From Desulfobacterales bacterium (GTDB lineage: Bacteria > Desulfobacterota > Desulfobacteria > Desulfobacterales > JAFDDL01), in contig JAVEYW010000015.1 of the NCBI GenBank assembly GCA_034003325.1, positions 1 to 64,000 of the forward strand: a stretch of DNA of 64,000 bases. Direction: 5' to 3'. The notes under the pieces are model-generated. The model was not told the DNA's origin. It made no database searches and saw only the letters and a program-made list of their open reading frames with translations. This document shows positions 21,469 through 29,345 of the stretch, piece after piece. Made by a program: the position numbers and the translations under genes. How positions within the stretch are numbered: position 1 is the stretch's first letter; each line of letters starts with the position of its first letter.

Positions 21469-22410
21469 TCAGGCGTGGGGCGCCAGGGGTGCCAGCGCCC
21501 GCCCGATGCGTTCTCGTTGTTCCTCCGTCGTCATCTGTCCGAAAAGTTCCTGGTATTTAGGATGCTCGACCCCGGAGAAGATGTATTGCCAGCGGTAAGC
21601 CTCCAGCAACACGGCTTGCATACGGGCGATCTGGTCCTCGAAAAAAGATTGGCGGGTATTCTGAATAAAATACCGGATGTCGTATTCACATTGTTTCTGT
21701 AATATGCCATCCACCGCCGTCACCAGATCGATGACTTCTCCGATAGCCTCGTCCCGTTCTTCCCGCGTGATTTTTTTATTCACGCGGGACCATTCAAGTG
21801 AATCCAGGAATGCGTGATGGGCTTCTTCTTTCCAATGATACAGGAATACATCTTTGTAGAGATCGGACAGATTCTCATCCTGCGCAATGCTTTGTTTGTA
21901 ATGCTCTTGGGTAAAAAGCTCAATTTCATAGATCAGTGCCATAACCGCCCACGTCGATTTTTCCAGCACCACAGCCGCCACCTGATTGGGATCCCATGGA
22001 AATTCATAGCCATCCGGCATTCCGCGGGCCATCATTTTTTCCAGACGTCTAAAAAGCTCCTGGTGTTTCAGTTCCTCGTCGCAAAACCGGACAAGTGCCT
22101 CGAGGGCCACCTGATCCCCCAGCCAGTGGTCACGGGAGATATCAAGCATTTTGGCGACGATAAAGCGCTCGACAAACCCGAACATACTGGCATACGTGCG
22201 TCCCTCGATTTGACTAAGAAACCGCTGCTGCGGTTCGCTCAAGAAGCTTAAACGGTCCACCTTCGAAATGCCGTCCGGAAGAAATTTTTTCGAAAAATCG
22301 AACTCTCTTCCCCTAAGCACATCCGCGTCGATATCCCAGCGGATTTTCTTGGATCCCGCGATGCTTTTTGCATACGGTTGTGTATCGAGATCATATCCAG
22401 GCCTCCCCAT
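21469..22410 (-). CDS. Ferritin-like di-iron protein of unknown function
   Basis: 313 residues, mostly helical. Two metal-ligand motifs, CDEELKHQE (about 106-113) and WKEEAHHAF (about 192-200), with earlier Glu-rich helices (QIEGRTYASMFGFVERF), look like the carboxylate-bridged di-iron site of the ferritin-like superfamily. AurF-type oxygenases and related proteins are the nearest idea, but I cannot assign a family. The ATG at 22410 is chosen because AAGGAGG is eight bases before it; an upstream ATG at 22431 has none. Likely the first gene of a pair with the DsrE-like gene. Confidence 0.6.
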   Translation of the reverse strand: MGRPGYDLDTQPYAKSIAGSKKIRWDIDADVLRGREFDFSKKFLPDGISKVDRLSFLSEPQQRFLSQIEGRTYASMFGFVERFIVAKMLDISRDHWLGDQVALEALVRFCDEELKHQELFRRLEKMMARGMPDGYEFPWDPNQVAAVVLEKSTWAVMALIYEIELFTQEHYKQSIAQDENLSDLYKDVFLYHWKEEAHHAFLDSLEWSRVNKKITREERDEAIGEVIDLVTAVDGILQKQCEYDIRYFIQNTRQSFFEDQIARMQAVLLEAYRWQYIFSGVEHPKYQELFGQMTTEEQRERIGRALAPLAPHA

Positions 22411-22744
22411 AACCGCCACCTCCTTCAACAAAGTAGGATCACATTCGATGTGATGTTCCTGATTTGAATTCCCGGATGGTCCGGATGGTTATCTGATGTT
22501 AATAAATAGCTTGGACACTCTTAGAAGGTGAATGGGGTCAACCATGCATTCTATCCCGAATTGACCTGTATTTATCCGCCTGACGCTGGTGGTGGAACCC
22601 GCTTGAGTTGGATAGTGCCGTTATAAAAACGATCGCGGCAACAGATTTTATCCCGGAGGCACGGACGGCCCGCCGAAGAGTCGCACGGGCCCATTTGAGT
22701 GCTTCTCTCTCTGCGCCTTGAAGTCGGCAAGGTGAGGGCTTATC
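22411..22744. other. Intergenic region downstream of vapBC, no gene seen
   Basis: About 330 bp with no supported gene. The short minus-strand ORF at 22538-22750 (70 residues) has no SD and no recognisable product. The candidate attC1 begins at its right border. If this is a cassette array, the border between cassettes and chromosome lies here. Confidence 0.5.
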
Positions 22745-22821
22745 GGGCAACGCGCCGGGTCGCCCAGTAAAGGGCGACCATAGACCGCTATAGCCTGTCC
22801 CGCTTCATGTGGTTGTTGGCC
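22745..22821 (-). repeat. Candidate attC site 1 (3' of vapC)
   Basis: On the minus strand: GGCCAAC (22821-22815) and GTTGCCC (22751-22745), pairing at six of seven positions, bracket a strong hairpin GGTCGCCC/GGGCGACC (22758-22765 with 22772-22779). The vapC stop codon lies inside, as happens in compact cassettes. The inner L boxes are not clear, so this is the weakest of the three candidate sites. Confidence 0.35.
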
Positions 22822-23200
22822 CAACCTTTGTTTTGGGGAAAAATTTAACGCCTGGTAAATTTTCAAAGTCTGAATCTTGTGTCCAGATTAAACACTCATA
22901 CGCTTGAGCAGTAGATAAAATAATACTGTCAGCTATGGGAAGGCTATACCGCAAGCTGAGCTTAGAAGCATTGATTGCGATACTTGCGGTAAGATCAATA
23001 ATCGTACCTTGTTGCATCGCAGCCACGGCTTGAAGGGCTTCATTTTCGCCAGACTCACGCAACGCCACTTTGAACACTTCATATATAGTGATTACGGGCA
23101 CAATTAAAGATGATGGATCTTGAAGAGGGGATGCAAAGTTTTCCGAATTGATCCCCCCTGAAAAATATTCAAGCCACCCCGATGAGTCAACAATATTCAT
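22805..23200 (-). CDS. vapC: VapC-type PIN-domain toxin (endoribonuclease)
   Basis: 131 residues, one PIN domain. The acidic active site is complete: D5 (NIVDSSGW), E41 (TIYEVFK), D91 (LPIADSIIL) and D109 (WTQDSDF). VapC toxins cleave tRNA or rRNA when the antitoxin is lost. Its start overlaps the antitoxin stop by four bases, so translation is coupled. The pair fits the pattern of toxin-antitoxin cassettes in integron arrays (see attC sites). Confidence 0.88.
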   Translation of the reverse strand: MNIVDSSGWLEYFSGGINSENFASPLQDPSSLIVPVITIYEVFKVALRESGENEALQAVAAMQQGTIIDLTASIAINASKLSLRYSLPIADSIILSTAQAYECLIWTQDSDFENLPGVKFFPKTKVGPTTT

Positions 23201-23403
23201 AATCTGTCATCCTCGCGAACAAACTCCGTATTAATTCCCTTAAGGAAACCTTTTAGCTCAGATATGTCTCGATCAGGTATTAGCTCTATTCGCCCATCAT
23301 ACTCCATAATCTTAATCTTTTGGCCGGGGCGAAGGTGCAATGCATCCCTTATTAACTTTGGGATAACAACTTGGAATTTTGGTGAAACTGTAACAGTATG
23401 CAT
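23197..23403 (-). CDS. vapB: AbrB/MazE-type antitoxin partner of VapC
   Basis: 68 residues with a SpoVT/AbrB swapped-hairpin DNA-binding domain: VTVSPKFQVVIPKLIRDALHLRPGQKIKI, then an acidic tail that would wrap the toxin. VapB proteins neutralise VapC and repress their own operon. Its upstream region holds a promoter-like TTGACA and two TATCGATA boxes, in keeping with autorepression. It is the first gene of the two-gene operon. Confidence 0.88.
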   Translation of the reverse strand: MHTVTVSPKFQVVIPKLIRDALHLRPGQKIKIMEYDGRIELIPDRDISELKGFLKGINTEFVREDDRL

Positions 23404-23414
23404 AATATCCCCCC

Positions 23415-23465
23415 TATCGATAGCGTTTTCGTATTACGATAACACTATCGATACGGCATTGTCAA
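23415..23465 (-). promoter_or_regulatory. vapBC promoter and operator
   Basis: TTGACA on the minus strand (23465-23460) is a consensus -35 box; 17 bases on, TTATCG is a weak -10. Two identical palindromes TATCGATA (23446-23453 and 23415-23422) are 31 bp apart, three helical turns: one inside the -35/-10 spacer, one just before the vapB start. This arrangement suits binding by two VapB dimers or VapBC complexes. Confidence 0.6.
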
Positions 23466-23473
23466 TAATTGGG

Positions 23474-23563
23474 GGCCAACGCCTGAGCTAACCGGGCGGC
23501 GGCAGAGGCGTTGAATATTGATTCCGTGTCCATCCGCCGCTCCGGTTGAGCGACTTGTTAGCT
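23474..23563 (-). repeat. Candidate attC site 2 (3' of the DUF1254 gene)
   Basis: 90 bp on the minus strand, R''-L''-loop-L'-R'. Outer boxes AGCTAAC (23563-23557) and GTTGGCC (23480-23474) pair at six of seven positions, counting a G-T pair. Inner arms 23534-23551 and 23487-23502 pair over 16 bp, leaving just two unpaired bases, T (23541) and G (23548), six bases apart on the forward strand, the strand that folds for integrase. Extrahelical T and G are the recognition mark of attC sites. The outer boxes depart slightly from the RYYYAAC/GTTRRRY consensus. Confidence 0.65.
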
Positions 23564-23601
23564 GGCCTGACGAATCCCAAGCCTCAGGCCGATTCATTAT
23601 G

Positions 23602-25011
23602 CTAGGGCACTTGCTGCACCGGCGGAGGGTTCCATTTGCCGGTGAGAGCCTCGGGCGTCGGGGCGTAGAGACGCATGGTCAGGTTGAACGGCTCTTTGGG
23701 CGCGGGAAGCCAATTGGCCTCCAGATCCTTGCCGGGACTTTCGTTCTGGAAATACAGATCGAGCGAACCATCGGCATTGGTCTTGAACGGCATGTAACTG
23801 CTGAGCGCGAAGCGATTCAGCGCGTTGCCAACTTGGAAGCCCTCTGCGTCATAGAGCGTGATCGACCAGAAGGCGTTCACGGGCGGTGTTGCGCCCTTGG
23901 CGAAGTGAATGGTGTACTTGTTCGCGCCATTCAGCGGCTTGCCGGCTGCATCGCCGAGGTTTAGCGGATAGATCGCATCCTCGGGGAGGTTCGCACCAAG
24001 GCCCTGCTGGGTGACGATGGCGCGCTTGAGGTAGTAGTTGCCGTACACGCCCATTGTGTCGGTGTTCATCGACCAGCCGTTGGCGACCCGGGCCAACGTC
24101 GGCAGTTTCCACGCCATGAGTTTCTGGCCTTCAGCCGGGGCGGCTTCGAGGGCGCCTCGAATCACCGTGTCAACGTTGTTCATATCGAAACTCTTGCCAG
24201 GTTCGATTCCAAGGCGCTTCATCTGCGCAATGATCGGCTGGTCGGTGACATGAGGTGGATTCAGTTTCATCAGTTCCGCTGCATAGGCGAAGTACTTATC
24301 TGCGGGCATGTTGTCGACCTGGGTCTTGGGCGCGGTCTTCATGTCCACACTTGGATCGATTTTTACAGTCATCTGGGCGGGCGGCTTGCCCCAACCCGAG
24401 AGCGGGGTGACTTTGTAGCCCGCCTGGATCTTATTAACAGCAGGGTAATCGGCGGAGCCATCAGTCTTGGTGCGGCCGATTACCCAGACATATGGCGTCG
24501 GTGCGGGAATGTGTGAGAAGCCGCTCGGCACCTCGCCCGTCCAGCCGGGAGGCGTGACAAGGAAGTTGCCGGCCTGAGTGCCTGTAGTTCGCCAACCCGG
24601 CGAAGCGAAAACGTCAGTCCACATGTCGAGCATTGGCAGCAGGTAGTAACGGCCATCGGTATCCGGTGAGGAGACGATCAGCGGTTCCTTCGTCAGGTCC
24701 AACCAGGCGACGGAATAGAGCGTGTCGAAGTTGACGCGCACGACGATTTTCAGATCGGCAGGCGGGTACTCCGGGACGCTGACGAACATGTTCATCGGTC
24801 CCTTGGCGAACTCTCTTCCGGGTTCAACGTTCGTGCTTTGCAGACGGGTAATGTCCATCGATACCAGCGGATAGAAGTAGATATAGGCGTCCACGGCGAT
24901 GGCACGCGCCTCCGCTGCGCCGATCTTGTCTTGGGCGTGAGCTTGGATCTGTGGAAGCGCAAGCAGCGCTATGATGCACCCCAGCGCGATGAGTCTTGTG
25001 CGTTTTATCAT
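23602..25011 (-). CDS. Secreted DUF1254/DUF1214 protein
   Basis: 469 residues with a signal peptide (MIKRTRLIALGCIIALLALP, cleaved near AHAQ). It has an N-terminal DUF1254 domain (YIYFYPLVSMDITR, FDTLYSVAWLDLTKEPLIVS, YYLLPMLDMWTDVFASPGWR) and a C-terminal DUF1214 domain (FWSITLYDAEGF, SSYMPFKTNADGSLDLYFQ). No biochemical role is established. ATG 25011 has AAAGGAGACA in front; the frame is open for 38 more codons but without an SD. It lies between two attC-like sites with very short flanks, as a one-gene cassette would. Confidence 0.88.
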   Translation of the reverse strand: MIKRTRLIALGCIIALLALPQIQAHAQDKIGAAEARAIAVDAYIYFYPLVSMDITRLQSTNVEPGREFAKGPMNMFVSVPEYPPADLKIVVRVNFDTLYSVAWLDLTKEPLIVSSPDTDGRYYLLPMLDMWTDVFASPGWRTTGTQAGNFLVTPPGWTGEVPSGFSHIPAPTPYVWVIGRTKTDGSADYPAVNKIQAGYKVTPLSGWGKPPAQMTVKIDPSVDMKTAPKTQVDNMPADKYFAYAAELMKLNPPHVTDQPIIAQMKRLGIEPGKSFDMNNVDTVIRGALEAAPAEGQKLMAWKLPTLARVANGWSMNTDTMGVYGNYYLKRAIVTQQGLGANLPEDAIYPLNLGDAAGKPLNGANKYTIHFAKGATPPVNAFWSITLYDAEGFQVGNALNRFALSSYMPFKTNADGSLDLYFQNESPGKDLEANWLPAPKEPFNLTMRLYAPTPEALTGKWNPPPVQQVP

Positions 25012-25052
25012 TTTGTGTCTCCTTTGGTATTGAACCGGATGAAAAGTTGGGT

Positions 25053-25177
25053 AGCTAACGTTTAGTTCACTTGCCGGGAACCCAATACGGAATGCTTTTA
25101 AGATACGTTGAAAGCTGAAGGCCAAATGAGAAACGGCCGCCCCGGGTTCCCGGTAAACGTGAAACGGCAGGTTCGAA
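25053..25177 (-). repeat. Candidate attC site 3 (3' of brnTA)
   Basis: 125 bp on the minus strand between the brnA stop and the DUF1254 leader. R' box GTTAGCT (25059-25053); the opposite outer box TTCGAAC is poorly complementary. The inner arms include a perfect 10-bp pairing CCGGGAACCC/GGGTTCCCGG (25074-25083 with 25144-25153), extended by GTTCAC/GTGAaAC with unpaired bases. The layout fits attC but is weaker than site 2. Confidence 0.45.
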
Positions 25178-25179
25178 TA

Positions 25180-25410
25180 CTATGCGGCAGTGGATCGATT
25201 TAATCTTTCAGCAAGCCAAATTTTAATAATCGATTGCCGAGGAACACCAAGGCGCTTGGCTTCTTTATCTAATGATTGAATCATCCAAAGAGGAAAATCG
25301 ACATTAACCCGTTTTTGCTCCTGGTTCGGACGTCTTGCCGTTGAAAGGTCAAGATGCTCCATAACACTTTCACCTTCATCAAACTTCTTGTCTAATTCTT
25401 TAGCTTTCAT
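25180..25410 (-). CDS. brnA: BrnA-type antitoxin
   Basis: 76 residues. A ribbon-helix-helix C-terminal half (KRVNVDFPLWMIQSLDKEAKRLGVPRQS) is preceded by an acidic linker (DKKFDEGESVMEHLDLS), as in antitoxins that neutralise BrnT and repress the operon. Start MKAKELDKKF at 25410 overlaps the toxin gene end by 11 bases; a longer frame upstream lies wholly inside brnT. Symbol assigned from the pairing with a BrnT-like protein. Confidence 0.8.
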   Translation of the reverse strand: MKAKELDKKFDEGESVMEHLDLSTARRPNQEQKRVNVDFPLWMIQSLDKEAKRLGVPRQSIIKIWLAERLNRSTAA

Positions 25411-25669
25411 AAATCTCAATCTCCTCATTTCTGGCACGCCGTACTGAGATGATACGCATATTATCATTGCGATATGTAATAATCCCAGTCCAGTGTTTGT
25501 CGCTTATTTTGCCAATTACCAGAAATCTTACTTCATCGCTTGTTTTCGCAGGAATTTCTAATAAATCAGGATCATTCCAAAGCTCTTGGGCCTCAATAAA
25601 ATCAATCCCATGCTTATTTTTATTGATATCCGATTTTTTAGGGTCAAATTCAAATTCCATAGCATACAC
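25400..25669 (-). CDS. brnT: BrnT-type toxin
   Basis: 89 residues matching BrnT: EFEFDPKKSDINKNKHGIDFIEAQELW near the start, then RFLVIGKISDKHWTGIITYR and IISVRRARNEEIEIYES at the end. BrnT is an RNase-fold toxin (RelE-like) that halts translation. The toxin gene comes first and the antitoxin second, the order known for brnTA. It ends in a candidate attC and could be the first cassette of the array seen here. AT-rich compared with the surrounding core genes. Confidence 0.88.
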   Translation of the reverse strand: MYAMEFEFDPKKSDINKNKHGIDFIEAQELWNDPDLLEIPAKTSDEVRFLVIGKISDKHWTGIITYRNDNMRIISVRRARNEEIEIYES

Positions 25670-25864
25670 AATATGACTATTCGGTATGTTTAGTCAATCT
25701 GAATGAAAAATATTTTTTTGATTCGGACATTATATTAGACGGCCTAAAAATTTGACAATTACGGCTGAATCAGTTGCCTAAATCGACATTAGGGTCTCAT
25801 TGGATTTTGAAAGTATACTGCATTTAAACAAGATGTTAAAAAAAATATGTCGTTCCCTTTTCAG

Positions 25865-25900
25865 TTTGTATACACGGCTGAAAACAGCCGTGTATACAAA
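25865..25900. repeat. Perfect 16-bp inverted repeat with AAAA loop
   Basis: TTTGTATACACGGCTG, loop AAAA, then its exact complement. A stem this long and perfect could be a bidirectional terminator, a transposon end pair in close apposition, or a cruciform. T-runs flank it on both strands only weakly (the stem itself ends in TTT/AAA). Confidence 0.7.
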
Positions 25901-26055
25901 TAGCAACCAGTTATCCGCCAACCATTTTTTAACCGACCAGGTTACGGACACCGATGGGGCGGTTTATTAATTTCCAAGCCCATCCGCCCCATGAAAAACT
26001 AAACGCTGAAAACAATCGGACCTATTTTGTCTAGTGCAAAAAAACTCTGGAAAAG

Positions 26056-26391
26056 ATGGTGCTTTTTCCGGATAGAGCTAAGATGGGGCATTCTGATTAC
26101 TGGCTATTTGGTTACAGCAAAGCGAGTAATGTGTCATCATTTCTTAAAGACTCAGGACTGAGTGATAAGGACTTAAGGGACTTTGGATTGCAGGCTGAAA
26201 CCAAGCCTCTTGAATACACGAGTAAAGACGCCGTGCAGGCGGCACCGGGATCGCGGCTACGCTCATTCGATATTCGGAGGGAGCGGCGGCGGGCGGGTGA
26301 TCAGATGGAGACCGTGGCACTGTTTGAGCGCATTAGCGCCGGTTTTGAAAAAGCAGTGACCGGGAAGAGTATAAGGGCCTCGGTAAAATGA
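26056..26391 (+). CDS. Hypothetical ORF, doubtful
   Basis: 111 residues in the accessory gap. The first half (SDYWLFGYSKASNVSSFLKDSGLSDKDLRDFGLQ) has a protein-like composition, while the Arg-rich second half looks like translated non-coding DNA. The SD is weak (GGAAAAG). No family recognised. It may be a fragment of a former gene. Confidence 0.25.
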   Translation: MVLFPDRAKMGHSDYWLFGYSKASNVSSFLKDSGLSDKDLRDFGLQAETKPLEYTSKDAVQAAPGSRLRSFDIRRERRRAGDQMETVALFERISAGFEKAVTGKSIRASVK

Positions 26392-26591
26392 GTAAACGGC
26401 ACACCCGATTAACGACCGGCATACGGGCGCTGCTTTTTCATTACCGGTGCTTATGTGTGAGTTTGACACGGTTGGAATCTGATTATCCGCCCGCCACTGC
26501 GGTTAGACGACCCGATACAACCGCTCCGAAAAAAACGCCGATGTCTAAAAATGGATCATTTGCAACCGTGCATTCTCAGAACCCGTTGTTT

Positions 26592-28760
26592 TTACTTCAG
26601 AAGAAAATGATGCAGGCCGGACAAGCGCTGATGAGGCTTATCGTTATTTAGGGCGATTTCCACCGCTTTTCGAGAGCCGACCAGAAAAACCAGGCGTTGC
26701 CCCCGCGTTAACGCCGTGTATAAGAGGTTGCGCTGAAGCAGAATGTAATGCTGGGTGATCATGGGCACGACAACCGCCGGATACTCCGAGCCCTGGGATT
26801 TGTGAACGGAAATCGCGTAGGCCAGGGACAATTCGTCCGTTTCATCAAAATCGTAGGCCACCTCCCGGCCGTCATAGTCCACCAGAAGCTGCGTTTCTTC
26901 GTTGTCGATGGCGATAACGGTGCCGATATCGCCGTTAAAGACTTCTTTCTGATAATTATTTTTTAGATGCATGAGCTTATCGCCGAGCCGGAAAACGCGC
27001 CCTTTTTTCTCGGTACGCACCGGGTTCGGGTTGAGCGCTTCCTGAAGGATCTGGTTCAAATTCAGGGTGCCGGCATCCCCTTTGTGCATCGGCGTAAGAA
27101 CCTGAATATCCCGCACGGGATCCAGATCAAAGCCGCGGGGAATGGTGTCGCGGCACAGCGTGACAATGGTTTCGACAACGGCAGCCGGGGTGTTTTTCTC
27201 GATAAAATAAAACTCCGTATCCGCGGATACGGGATCCGATTCGATCAAATCCGGCATGAGGCCGGCCCGGACCCGGTGGGCATTGACCACGATTTGGCTT
27301 TCTTGCGCCTGCCTGAAAATCTCTTTTAGTTCAAAGGTGCATATTCTTCCCGAATCGATCAGATCCGATAACACGTTGCCGGGGCCCACCGGCGGCAGTT
27401 GAAACACATCCCCCACCAGAACCAGCACCGCCGTCATGGGAACCGCCCGCAGCAGATGGTGCATGAGCAGCGCGTCCACCATGGACATTTCATCTACAAT
27501 AATGACATCGGCGTCTATGGGATCATTCTCGTCTCTCTCAAAACGGCCCTCTTCCAGATGATATCCCAATAGTTTGTGAATGGTGGCGGCTTTTTTGCCC
27601 GTAACTTCCGAAAGCCGTCTGGCGGCTCTGCCGGTGGGGGCGGCAAGACAAATCCGCTTGCCGATCGCCCCGAAAACGGCGCACACCGAACGGATCAGGG
27701 TGGTTTTGCCGGTTCCGGGGCCGCCGGTGATAATGACGGCCCTGTGGGACGATATTTCCGAGAGCACCGCCAATTGGGCATCGGATGGCTTGATGGCAAG
27801 CCTTTGAACCACCCGGGAAGCCATGTCATCGGGGTCCATCGAGAGAAACGGCACCGGCACGCTCAGCAAAGCGGTCAACCGCCGGGCGATCCCGATTTCC
27901 GCCGCGTGCAACGGCTCTAAATACACCGCTTCGCCACTGGGCGTTTCCGCCATATCGTCTTCAATTACGAGCATTCCCGCCGACGTCAGGGAATCAAGCG
28001 CGGCCTTGGCCGGCTCTTCGTCAACACCGGTGATTTTGTTACACGCGGCCAGCAGCTCCGCCCGATCCGCAAAGGTATCGCCCCGGGCAACTGCCTGCTC
28101 GAGAAGATACAGAATGCAGGCCTGCAACCGCCGAAGATCATCCGGTGCAACCCCCAGTTTCAAGGCCAGTTGATCGGCCAGAAAAAAATCGATTTCATCG
28201 ACTTCCGTGGAGAGCCGGTAGGGGTCGTTTTGAATAATCTCCACCGCCCCGGGTCCGAGCACATTGAGAATGCGCACGCAGTGAAAGGCTTTGACCCCGT
28301 GGGCCTGCAAGAACATCATGGCACGCCGCGCGCCGTGGTGCGCCTGCCAGGCCTCCGCGATGCCGGCGGCTTTAGTCGCGCTGATGCCCGGCACTTCGCT
28401 TAATTGGCCCGGATCGGTTTCAAGCACATTGAGAATATCCGCATCAAAATGGGCCAGAAGTTTTCCGGCCAGTTTGGGCCCGATGCCTTTTACAAACCCG
28501 GAGGAAAGGAATTTTCGAATACTCTCCAGGGGGTCCGACGGCACGATTTCAACGGAGGCGGCCCGGAATTGCTGGCCGTATTTTTCGTGCGTCTCCCAGG
28601 CGCCCAGAAGCTTGAGATGGTCACCGGTCTGCACGCCGGGCATTACGCCCACCACGGAGACCATATGATGGGTCTCATTCACCCGCACCCGTCCGATGGT
28701 GTAATGGGACTTTTCGTGCTGGTAATGAATACGTTCCAGATGGCCTTGAAGGGAAATCAT
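26592..28760 (-). CDS. recD2: RecD2-family ATP-dependent helicase
   Basis: 722 residues. It has an N-terminal OB-like part, tandem helix-hairpin-helix motifs (FVKGIGPKLAGKLLAHF; LSEVPGISATKAAGIAEAW), a Walker A GGPGTGKTT with K352, Walker B DEMSMVD and the SF1B signature AISVHKSQGSEYPAVVVP near the C-terminus. RecD2 helicases act 5'-3' outside RecBCD in DNA repair. The chosen ATG (28760) overlaps the gmhB stop as ATGA; an ATG at 28796 would give a 40-bp overlap. Last gene of the hsp20-lon-rlpA-gmhB-recD2 run. Confidence 0.92.
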   Translation of the reverse strand: MISLQGHLERIHYQHEKSHYTIGRVRVNETHHMVSVVGVMPGVQTGDHLKLLGAWETHEKYGQQFRAASVEIVPSDPLESIRKFLSSGFVKGIGPKLAGKLLAHFDADILNVLETDPGQLSEVPGISATKAAGIAEAWQAHHGARRAMMFLQAHGVKAFHCVRILNVLGPGAVEIIQNDPYRLSTEVDEIDFFLADQLALKLGVAPDDLRRLQACILYLLEQAVARGDTFADRAELLAACNKITGVDEEPAKAALDSLTSAGMLVIEDDMAETPSGEAVYLEPLHAAEIGIARRLTALLSVPVPFLSMDPDDMASRVVQRLAIKPSDAQLAVLSEISSHRAVIITGGPGTGKTTLIRSVCAVFGAIGKRICLAAPTGRAARRLSEVTGKKAATIHKLLGYHLEEGRFERDENDPIDADVIIVDEMSMVDALLMHHLLRAVPMTAVLVLVGDVFQLPPVGPGNVLSDLIDSGRICTFELKEIFRQAQESQIVVNAHRVRAGLMPDLIESDPVSADTEFYFIEKNTPAAVVETIVTLCRDTIPRGFDLDPVRDIQVLTPMHKGDAGTLNLNQILQEALNPNPVRTEKKGRVFRLGDKLMHLKNNYQKEVFNGDIGTVIAIDNEETQLLVDYDGREVAYDFDETDELSLAYAISVHKSQGSEYPAVVVPMITQHYILLQRNLLYTALTRGQRLVFLVGSRKAVEIALNNDKPHQRLSGLHHFLLK

Positions 28761-29329
28761 GGCGTTGGGCCGTTGAACGGAGAAGAAAGAATCCATGATA
28801 CGGCATCATAGAGGTCTTCCGCCAAGAAGTTGACCGGAATATGCTGTTCGCTGAGCGCCGTTGCCGCCCTATCCCCATTGCCGGTGCGCACCAGTATTGC
28901 AGCCCCGCACCCGGCCGCATGGCCGCATTGAATGTCCTTGACGCGGTCACCCACCATCACGGTTTCGCTAAGCGCGATACCGTAGGTGTGACCGGCCTGA
29001 AAAATCAATCCGGGTTTGGGTTTGCGGCAATCGCAATTTTCTTCAGGGGTATGAGGGCAGAAAAAAATATCGCGAATGCGGCCACCGTTTTCTTTCACGG
29101 TATCGATGAGGTGTTGATGTATTTCTTCCAGTACCGCCGGGCTTATCATGCCCCGGCCGATCGCCGATTGATTGGTGATGACGATCACGGAAAAGCCGTT
29201 TGTCGTCAACAGGCGAATGGCTTCCAGGCTGCGGGGAAGAAACACAAATTCGGCAACGGATTTGATATAGCCGGGCGAATCGCGATTGATCACGCCATCT
29301 CTATCGAGAAATACCACCTTATCGCCCAT
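28757..29329 (-). CDS. gmhB: D-glycero-D-manno-heptose 1,7-bisphosphate 7-phosphatase
   Basis: 190 residues, HAD superfamily. Nucleophile motif FLDRDGVINRD at the N-terminus, motif II ITNQSAIGRG, a zinc loop with Cys/His residues (FFCPHTPEENCDCRKPKPG) and motif IV VGDRVKDIQCG. It removes the 7-phosphate in the ADP-heptose pathway for the LPS inner core. Four-base overlap with recD2. Histidinol-phosphatase-type HADs share these motifs, but the zinc loop and length point to GmhB. Confidence 0.9.
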   Translation of the reverse strand: MGDKVVFLDRDGVINRDSPGYIKSVAEFVFLPRSLEAIRLLTTNGFSVIVITNQSAIGRGMISPAVLEEIHQHLIDTVKENGGRIRDIFFCPHTPEENCDCRKPKPGLIFQAGHTYGIALSETVMVGDRVKDIQCGHAAGCGAAILVRTGNGDRAATALSEQHIPVNFLAEDLYDAVSWILSSPFNGPTP

Positions 29330-29345
29330 CCGCAGTCCCTATGGT

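Larger units (their letters stand above)
25677..26591. other. Gene-poor, partly AT-rich region between brnTA and recD2
   Basis: About 0.9 kb. It contains the long perfect hairpin (25865-25900), a second inverted repeat ATGGGGCGG/CCGCCCCAT (25954-25962 with 25984-25992), and one weak ORF at 26056-26391. I see no further attC and no transposase. It may be decayed accessory DNA at the edge of the cassette array. Confidence 0.5.

Noticed and set aside
22538..22750. 70-residue minus-strand ORF
   Set aside because: No SD, basic random-looking composition, and overlap with candidate attC1.
25160..25180. tRNA-like GGTTCGAAT
   Set aside because: The flanks cannot form a T-stem or an acceptor stem; it fits better as an outer box of candidate attC3.
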